Source: Methanogenium sp. S4BF (lineage in GTDB: Archaea > Halobacteriota > Methanomicrobia > Methanomicrobiales > Methanomicrobiaceae). Taken from it: a stretch of 64,000 bases of DNA. Below the pieces are notes generated by a model. It was given only the letters and a program-made list of their open reading frames with translations, made no database searches and was not told where the DNA came from. Positions 52,010 through 60,100 of the stretch are shown piece after piece; position 1 is the stretch's first letter; each line of letters begins with the position of its first letter. A program made the translations under genes and the position numbers. The stretch is from contig NZ_CP091277.1 in the NCBI RefSeq assembly GCF_029633965.1, forward strand, positions 372,001 to 436,000. The letters are read 5' to 3'.

Positions 52010-53644
52010 TTGGTTAAAGAAATATATCATTATTTAAGGGGTGTTTATGTGGATTATGCAATAAGGAAGGGACATTTTGGATCTGAAGAACTAATCTATG
52101 CTAAAGACCCTGAAGATTCGCGATACATTCAAAATCTCCAAAATAGCCAGTTAATTTGTCCTGAGTGTAGGGAGCCAGTTATATTCATAAACACATTGAA
52201 GAGGATCTATTTTCGACATACACCAAACAATCCAAATACTCATGATTGTCCCAACTATTCAGATAGTAAATATGCAGAACAATACCAGCAACAACAGGAG
52301 TTGCGTAAATCTGGTCAACGTTCAAAGCGGATCTATATTTCGAAGAGTGGGGAGACCTTTGGACTTTTTCTTGGTTTTCCTCCATTGGATGAGGAGGTCG
52401 TTGTAGCTGCTAAAAATGAACATCTTGTAATACAAATCATCAATCCAAACCATGCGGAACTAAAAGAAAATAAACTCCTTATTAATCAGGTAATTCCAAG
52501 AGAAACCACTTTCATTCGGCTGATGTGGATATATGACAATTATTCACTCAAATATAGTGAATGTTCAGTCAGTGATGATATAATAAATATCTGGGATGAA
52601 GATTTAGCAGGACTTCCGGAATCTGGTGCATTGTTTGCATATAGAAAAGATTATGCTAGGGGTATATCCGATTATGGAGAAATTACCACAGACAAATACT
52701 ATTATTTTGCAACAGCTACTGAAATTCCGGATAGTTATAACGATTTTCTCGAATATGAGTTTGCAGGAAAACTCGAAGGTAGGACCATTGGATATGAATC
52801 TAAATGGATGATCTACCGAGTGCAGTTTACTAAAGTCACCGAAAATGCCCATGAATTTGCAAATTTAATGAGAGTTGAACTTATTGAGTGGCATCCTCCT
52901 TTAATTCCGATTTGGCCTCCACATGTGCAGTTTGGAAACAGGCAAGTTTATAGTAGACCAACAACAGTCGTCAGTCTTGCGCAAAGATCTGATGAATCGG
53001 ATTATTATCAGGAAACAGATACACAATCTTGTCTACCTATTCCAAAATATCGAATTAATGCTGGATGGTTACTGTCCTCCTCTGTCAAGGGTTCCATGCA
53101 CATAACATCGTCTTCTGGACAATATGAATCACACCTCACATGTGAATATACTGAAGAGATATCTCAATATTTTGCCCCGGAAATAACATTGGAATACGAG
53201 AAAAAAACACTTGAAAATGGTGACCTTTTCCTCCTCAAAGAGAAGCCATACTTATCTTTTAAATCGGACAGCAAGTGTAACATTTACCACTATTCTGAAA
53301 GACAACTGAAAAACATTCACTGGAATAAAATGTCTATTCTTGAATTTTTTGACCTTTCTAAAGGAGACCGTATTTGTGTACGCCATGGAATGGATATAGT
53401 CTATCAGGTAGCCATTCCAAAACACATTTCAAAAGTAATAAATGCCTCAGTAAATAACGACGAGGAGATCCATAAGAAACTTGTTCTGTTGGGGGGCACG
53501 TTTATACCAACGCCCGTGAATACTAAATATATTCTGAGTAATCTTGGAAATTATCCTAAAGTCAGTGGCTATCTTCGCCAAGCGCTACAATATGGGAAAA
53601 TCCCACAACACGCATATGACAATCTTATTTCTGAATTCACCTGA
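52010..53644 (+). CDS. island gene A: CoiA-like zinc-finger protein (544 aa)
   Basis: First gene of a four-gene unit. N-terminal putative zinc site C50-x2-C53-(16)-H70-(9)-C80 (ICPECREPVIF ... RIYFRHTP ... HDCPNY), resembling the N-terminal finger of CoiA-type competence nucleases; I see no nuclease motif after it. The middle is beta-rich without recognised catalytic residues. The C-terminal ~60 residues (TKYILSNLGNYPKVSGYLRQALQYGKIP) look like a small helical domain. The start is TTG at 52010; an in-frame stop lies at 51992 and no ATG fits. Strongly AT-rich codons. Probable sensor or nucleic-acid-binding component (inference). Confidence 0.75.
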   Translation: MVKEIYHYLRGVYVDYAIRKGHFGSEELIYAKDPEDSRYIQNLQNSQLICPECREPVIFINTLKRIYFRHTPNNPNTHDCPNYSDSKYAEQYQQQQELRKSGQRSKRIYISKSGETFGLFLGFPPLDEEVVVAAKNEHLVIQIINPNHAELKENKLLINQVIPRETTFIRLMWIYDNYSLKYSECSVSDDIINIWDEDLAGLPESGALFAYRKDYARGISDYGEITTDKYYYFATATEIPDSYNDFLEYEFAGKLEGRTIGYESKWMIYRVQFTKVTENAHEFANLMRVELIEWHPPLIPIWPPHVQFGNRQVYSRPTTVVSLAQRSDESDYYQETDTQSCLPIPKYRINAGWLLSSSVKGSMHITSSSGQYESHLTCEYTEEISQYFAPEITLEYEKKTLENGDLFLLKEKPYLSFKSDSKCNIYHYSERQLKNIHWNKMSILEFFDLSKGDRICVRHGMDIVYQVAIPKHISKVINASVNNDEEIHKKLVLLGGTFIPTPVNTKYILSNLGNYPKVSGYLRQALQYGKIPQHAYDNLISEFT

Positions 53645-53658
53645 AGAGTTGAAAAATA

Positions 53659-56145
53659 ATGACTAATTCAAAAAAATATTCCAATTTACATTGCTGCATT
53701 GGTATTCCGGTGAAGTTTAGTGACGATGACATCAAAGTCTTAAGGATTGCAGATATTTCTACAGCAGACTGGAATAAAAACAGAGTAAATTCCATTGGAA
53801 AAATTTATACTAATCCAGATGAGGGAACCATGCTCATACCAGTTAATCTGGAGAAAACCCCGGTCCAGTCTGAGCATGACAATGTTGGACTCTGGGTGTG
53901 GAAAGAAGATGATAATTCTGAGGGGTACGACGCAGCCCCTTATTCAGTCCTTCATAAAAAAATTAATTTCAAATACACTTATTATGAACTCATCTTCTTG
54001 AAAACTCCGGAATCACCAGACCATCTGAGGTTATTGGTGGGTTCTGATGATGAGTTTGCACGTGTATTGGAAAATGGGATTGTTGTTCCGGATACGTTTT
54101 CAGACAACCTCCTTGTAGTCTACGATTACAATGAAGAAGATTACTTATGCGTTGAAATAAATAAAGCGACATCCTGTCTACGATATAATCAGTTGCTCTT
54201 TGTAACTGATAAAAAGTCATTGAATCGATATAATATCAAAAGAACTGATGTTATTGATTCGTTCGATCCGAAATATAAAGATTTATTTTCTGAGAATTCC
54301 GTAGACCTGACTCGAAGGCTCATCTACACCAAGATGAAAATGAGTCAAAATGATAAGTTGGATTCTTTATCCCTCCATACTGATTCAGCCCGTTTTGCAA
54401 GATATTTTTACCATATTGCCACTCGCCTGAACTATTCAGAAGATGAGAAAAAACTAGTAAATAAAATAATCACCGAAGCCCTATCAAATTTAAAATTACA
54501 ACCCATTTTGACAGAATCACCAGAGAATGAGCAACGGCTTGAATTGCAAACAGAGATCATAAACTCGTATCTCAACACAGACGATAAAGTTGAGGAATTT
54601 GTAAGAGGGGTTATTGCACATGTCCCAAAGATCAATGAAGAATATGTTGCCAAAATGCAACATGAAGTCAATCAAGGATTGCTTGAGCAAAAAAAGGCTT
54701 TGGGGAACGAAATAGATTATCTAAAAAGTATTATCGATGGCCTTAATGGGGAGATTCTCGCAAAAACTGCGGAGAAAACCGCTGAAACTGAAGCATTAAA
54801 ATCACTCAAGAAAATTGTCGAATCTGAAGGCGAGCGAGAAAGAGCTGAATTAAAATCCCAGATCGAACAGAAGCTTAAAGAATTTGAAACAGCTCAAAAA
54901 AAGATTATTGTTGAGGAAATTGCCGCCTTTAAAGAAGAACATCTACAGGCCATCATAAAAGAGGGTGAACAGTTTAGAGCTAATCAAAAGAATGCCATCC
55001 TAAATAATCTTCAGTCTCTTCGTGAGGAATTTGACAAACTTCAAGATGAAATAGCTTTATCGGAGGTCTCCAAGGAACAGTTGCAGAATGAAATTTCTGA
55101 TAAACAACGCATTTGGGAAGAATTATCTAAACTTGAGCAGGATAAACGAGATTTAGAAGCAATAAATGAGCAGTTAAAGACTTATTGCGAACTTAAAACC
55201 AGTGATATTCAACAGAATCCTGGGAAATTCCTGGGAGATCTGGCATTATTCAAAGGTATTCTACCATCCGGAGTGCCTGAAAATATAAGTGTTGTCTCCT
55301 CATCAAATTCAGGTCTGTTTGTTCAACCATCAAAAGAATATGGATCAGATCCGTTTGAAATTACTGAGATTGGAGGATTGGTTGGTTATCTGAGTGACAA
55401 TCTATCGAACGTTGGGGTTGAGATCGAATATGCAAATATCCTTGCTGAATTCATCGCAGGAGCATATCTGACGAGAACCCCACTTCTCCTTACGGGGTGT
55501 AATGCAAATCCCATAGCTGAAGCCATCTCAGTTACCCTCTGCTCACAAACTCCTGAGATTATATCAGTCCCTACTGGTTACAACGACTATTCATCATTAC
55601 TAAATGCTGTGAAAAATACCTGCGGCAATGTTGTTCTTCTTCAAAATGCCATTGGGTCCATTGACGAATACTGTTATACGCATCTTGCAAGGGATATTCA
55701 TGATGAAAATCCCGAAAAATATCTCATGTTCTCACTTGATTTCACTGAAAACATGCGGATACTTCCTTCAAGTGTACTGGGATACATGGCCCTCATCAAT
55801 TCTGAAGATGTGATTAGCTCTATTACAAGAGATTTCTTGGACCCCGCTAACTGTGCCAAAGCGACACCTGCTGAAAGAACTTCGGAGGAAGTAAAGGAAC
55901 TGTATCAAAGAATTGTTAAGCTTTCATCTGGAACAAATACAACGAACGGATATAATCTGACTAGAACTGCAATATTATCTGCGGTTGCAACGGATGACAA
56001 GGATAATGAAGATGCTGCACTGATTCTGGAGCTTGGATCTTTCTGCAAATTAAAGGGAACTACGGATGAACTGAATCAAAGATTAGAATGTCTTAGTAGA
56101 GATGACCTCAAAGAGATCGTAGAGAAACTTCTTGGAGGAGAATAA
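53659..56145 (+). CDS. island gene B: coiled-coil protein with degenerate P-loop-like domain (828 aa)
   Basis: N-terminal ~330 residues are mixed alpha/beta and unrecognised. Residues about 340-515 form a long coiled coil (LLEQKKALGNEIDYLKSIIDGL onward). After a linker, residues about 590-720 read like an AAA/P-loop fold without its Walker A: hydrophobic strand then LLLTGCNANPIAEA where GxxxxGK(S/T) would be, followed by VVLLQNAIGSIDEYC at the Walker B position. So ATP hydrolysis is unlikely. It begins 14 bp after gene A and ends with the GGAGG used by gene C. It may be a structural or clamp-like part of a defence complex (inference). Confidence 0.72.
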   Translation: MTNSKKYSNLHCCIGIPVKFSDDDIKVLRIADISTADWNKNRVNSIGKIYTNPDEGTMLIPVNLEKTPVQSEHDNVGLWVWKEDDNSEGYDAAPYSVLHKKINFKYTYYELIFLKTPESPDHLRLLVGSDDEFARVLENGIVVPDTFSDNLLVVYDYNEEDYLCVEINKATSCLRYNQLLFVTDKKSLNRYNIKRTDVIDSFDPKYKDLFSENSVDLTRRLIYTKMKMSQNDKLDSLSLHTDSARFARYFYHIATRLNYSEDEKKLVNKIITEALSNLKLQPILTESPENEQRLELQTEIINSYLNTDDKVEEFVRGVIAHVPKINEEYVAKMQHEVNQGLLEQKKALGNEIDYLKSIIDGLNGEILAKTAEKTAETEALKSLKKIVESEGERERAELKSQIEQKLKEFETAQKKIIVEEIAAFKEEHLQAIIKEGEQFRANQKNAILNNLQSLREEFDKLQDEIALSEVSKEQLQNEISDKQRIWEELSKLEQDKRDLEAINEQLKTYCELKTSDIQQNPGKFLGDLALFKGILPSGVPENISVVSSSNSGLFVQPSKEYGSDPFEITEIGGLVGYLSDNLSNVGVEIEYANILAEFIAGAYLTRTPLLLTGCNANPIAEAISVTLCSQTPEIISVPTGYNDYSSLLNAVKNTCGNVVLLQNAIGSIDEYCYTHLARDIHDENPEKYLMFSLDFTENMRILPSSVLGYMALINSEDVISSITRDFLDPANCAKATPAERTSEEVKELYQRIVKLSSGTNTTNGYNLTRTAILSAVATDDKDNEDAALILELGSFCKLKGTTDELNQRLECLSRDDLKEIVEKLLGGE

Positions 56146-56149
56146 TTCC

Positions 56150-57190
56150 ATGGGGCAATATCCCTATGAAATTATGGCGCAAGGGATGGGAATATCCCGT
56201 TTTTCCTGTGAAGATGAGATTGCCTTTATTTCCCGAATACTTTACTCCGCCATTTCAGAGTGGACGAAAACGACAGTCCTAGATCGAAGTATTGAGGTTG
56301 AAGGTGAGGTATGTGATGCAGAAGATACACGTTACACAAAACATCACGTGACCAGAAAATGCAATCTCATCCTTTCCACATATTTAGATCTCTATCCGGA
56401 CGTAAAAAAATGGTTTTTTCCTAAGAATAAACCAGATATTCAACCAATAAAGTTAATTCAGGAAAGACTGGAATTTTCTGGATTTCTAGTGTCTGGGCCT
56501 GAAAATACGATTCAGTTACCTCCTGACAAATACGCAAAAGTTGCTGAAAATTTATATTTGCTACGTGGGACATCATTTGGAAAAGATGGGGAAATGCATG
56601 GTCTTGGATGGTATGTCGATAGTACTTCTGAACATAATGCGTATTCTCTTGAAGAACTCTTTTTGATACCGCATATTGATGCAAAAGATACCGTCCTTGA
56701 GTACACGAGATTTGCTGAGGGGAAATTCACACTGAACTCCGCCATATCTGATGTCCGAAGGTATTTTGATCCATTATCGGGGCGGGTCTTTTCCGAATCA
56801 TGGGAACAATCGCTCCAACATCCTTGGGAACGAACTGTGTATCGAAATAATATTTTTGATTACGGACTTGCTAAACACGAAAACGGAGAGATATACGCAC
56901 TTGCATTTCCGGATCATATCATCAAGACGCAAGATGTTCGCAGATTCATGTATGGCCTTAGGTATCTGAGTCATAATCCGGAACATGCAAGAATAACAAC
57001 CTATGATGACGCAATCAAAATCAAATTGAACTCTTTTCTTCCAGGGAGAGAAGGAATGCTATTCTACATGATTGCATGGCCAGTTCGTAACATTTTGGAC
57101 AGAACTGAATTTATTACATCACCGGTTTTTCTCCCAATCATTACGAAGATTCTGGAAAATCTGAACATTAAGGTGATACTAAATGGCTGA
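56150..57190 (+). CDS. island gene C: unrecognised protein (346 aa)
   Basis: Soluble protein with no signal, membrane segment, cysteine pairs or recognised catalytic motif. Noticeable stretches are RNNIFDYGLAKHENGEIYALAFPDHIIKTQDVRRFMYGLRYLSHN and EGMLFYMIAWPVRNILDRTEFI. The ATG at 56150 is chosen because GGAGGAG at 56134-56140 is well spaced; a TTG at 56132 is in frame. It ends overlapping the helicase start by 8 bp, so helicase and C are translationally coupled, suggesting a complex. Confidence 0.72.
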   Translation: MGQYPYEIMAQGMGISRFSCEDEIAFISRILYSAISEWTKTTVLDRSIEVEGEVCDAEDTRYTKHHVTRKCNLILSTYLDLYPDVKKWFFPKNKPDIQPIKLIQERLEFSGFLVSGPENTIQLPPDKYAKVAENLYLLRGTSFGKDGEMHGLGWYVDSTSEHNAYSLEELFLIPHIDAKDTVLEYTRFAEGKFTLNSAISDVRRYFDPLSGRVFSESWEQSLQHPWERTVYRNNIFDYGLAKHENGEIYALAFPDHIIKTQDVRRFMYGLRYLSHNPEHARITTYDDAIKIKLNSFLPGREGMLFYMIAWPVRNILDRTEFITSPVFLPIITKILENLNIKVILNG

Positions 57191-60100
57191 ATACAGTGTC
57201 CAAAATACACACCGTGAACTTGTTGAAAAACTGAAGGACTACATTCAGGCACAATACTTTGGTGAGAGTGATCTTCTTTTAAGTGCATCTAAAGACCTTT
57301 TGAATGAAAAAAATTCTATCTACAAGGATCCCTACATTGAATCAAATCAGACATATCAGTTACGAAAAAATGGACTGGTTGATGCTGATATCCCGGAAAA
57401 TATCAAGGATTTCCTTTGCCAGATGGGTGACAAAAACTTAGGTGTTTTCAAGACTCCTTATAGTCACCAAGTAAAAGCGCTTGAAGATTTTTATCATGGA
57501 AATGACATCCTTGTAACGACAGGTACCGGTTCTGGAAAGACTGAGTGCTTCATGTGGCCCCTTGTTGCAAACCTTGCAGCTGAAGCAAAAATCCGTCCTG
57601 ATTCTTGGAATAAACGAGGTGTTCGGGCGTTATTACTTTATCCCATGAATGCACTGGTCGCGGATCAGATAGGCCGGTTGCGGAAGATGATTGGGGATTA
57701 CGATGGACAATTTTACACACTTTTTACTGAATATGCCGGTGATCTGAACAGCCGGGCTCCCCAGTTTGGGATGTATACTGGTAGAACGCCTTATCCGGGT
57801 CAGCCTAAGAAAAAAAAGGATGAAAAGCTGGCAAAAACACTGGAATATGATCTGATCCATCGTAGTCCTGAGTTAATTAAAGAACTCAAATCACTTGGGA
57901 AATATCCATCAAAATATGATCTGGAAACCTATATTACACATCTGAATGACGGCGTCCATATAACAACTTTACGTGATGCGGAATTAATCACACGTAAAGA
58001 GATGCAGGATAATTGTCCTGACATTCTAGTCACAAATTATTCGATGCTTCAGTATATGCTGATTCGGCAGATTGAACAGCCATTCTGGTCGAATACCCGC
58101 GATTGGTTAAACGAGTCTCCCGATAACAAACTTCTGTTAGTCATTGATGAAGCACATATGTATCATGGTTCTGCGGGGGGAGAGGTTGCCCTTCTCATTC
58201 GTCGGTTAATGTACAAGTTGGGAATTACACGTGATAAAGTCCGGTTTATCCTCACCAGTGCAAGTATTCCTGTTGATGATGAGGACAGCAAAATCGAACT
58301 TAAACAGTTTCTAAGGGAGATTACTTCATGCGAGGAGGATACATTCTCAATAATTGTTGGAGAAAACAAAGAGTATAGTTCACCAAATCCGGTTGATATC
58401 TCCGCAAAACAGATTCGTGACTTCCCTCTGGATGATTTCCAACTTGATGATACGACAAAGATATCGGCAGTCCACAAATTCTTCCGGTTACTTGACGGAA
58501 CCAGACCTCCTTATGATACAATCAAAGAACTGGAGGCATGGTTGTTTGAAACATTGCCAAAATATGGTTCAGTTCAACGGATAATAAATCAAACCGCTGG
58601 AAACGCTACCGAGATCAATGAACTTGCAGGGATTGTTTTCCCAAATGATGATAATGATACTGCACTTCCCGCAACACAGGTTCTTCTCTCGCTCCTACCA
58701 CTTGCCAAAAAAGACGGGCAGGTTCTTTTCCCTGCACGACTTCACATGTTTTTCCGTGGCCTACAGGGGTTGTACGCCTGTACAAATCCGAACTGTTCTG
58801 AAAAACACACCGGTGACGGCATCACACTTGGGAAGATCTACTCAGACAATGGACGGGACACCTGTCCTTACTGTGGTGGGAAAATCTATGAGTTAATCAA
58901 CGATAGAAGGTGTGGAGCCCTGTTCATCAAAGGATACTTGCATAACGCAGAAGATTCAGCGGGAAATGCACAAAATTCTTGGGAGAAAAAATATCTATGG
59001 CATACTCCGGGTGAGGTATTTGGAGATGAATTGAAGGAAGTACATCTTTACATCGTCCCGAAGAATTGGTCTGCGGATATGGGAAATGAAAAGATACGAG
59101 GTGGGTGGCTTGATACAAAAACCGGGTTCATCCATTTTACCAACATTCATGCTGGAGATGATGAATTCCTACAGGTTTGTTATTCTCTTAATCCGGTAAA
59201 AGGCAAGCCAGATCAGTTCACATTTAGTAAATGTCCCAAATGCAAAAAAAGGCTGATGTATTACTCGTTTTCAGATTTTTCTACGAAAGGAAATGAGCCG
59301 TTTTACAACATTGTCTCATCACAATTGTCTGTACAGCCACCTACCATATTCGATGAAGAAAAACTCAAACAACAACCAAATGGCGGGAGAAAAGTTCTAG
59401 TATTCTCTGACAGCAGGCAAAGAGCTGCTGTACTGGCCAAAGATATGACCCGGGCAGCAGATGCTTATGCTGCAAGAGCGGTCATGGTTCTGGCGGCTAT
59501 CCATTTGCAGGAATGGGCTGAAGATACGGGGAATATTGTGACACTTGATATGCTCTATCCGGCATTTTTGGAGATCGCATCTCACAATCATTTACGCCTG
59601 TTCTATGGGGGAGACAAGGCTCGCTTTAAAGAAGATCTGGAAATTATTAAAGTTGCTATCAAAAAAGCAGAAAAGCGTAATCAATCATTAAAATATGGTC
59701 GGATAGTAAAAGATTTCGATGACATACCCGGACTGTTTTCAGAACAGCTCCTGAAAAATCTCTGCTCATCTTTCATGTCTTTGACGGATCTTGGACTGGG
59801 TTGGATGGAACCTTGTTACAAGGATGATATTGAAGAATGTCTTGAATCATTTGAGGAACATGATATTGAGATGTCCGAAGAGGAGTTTATTGCCCTTTTT
59901 GCTGCATGGGCTCAGTATCATTGTACAAACTCATATGCTATTGGAACCAAGATTTCTGATCAAATTCGGTTCAATATTGCCCTTCGTAAGTATGGTCGAT
60001 TTGGTGTAGAAGAAAAAGACCAATATAAAATTCCATCCAGATTCAAGAATGTTCTGGAGGAAAAATATACTCCAGAACAGATCAAGTGGATCCTGCTTAA

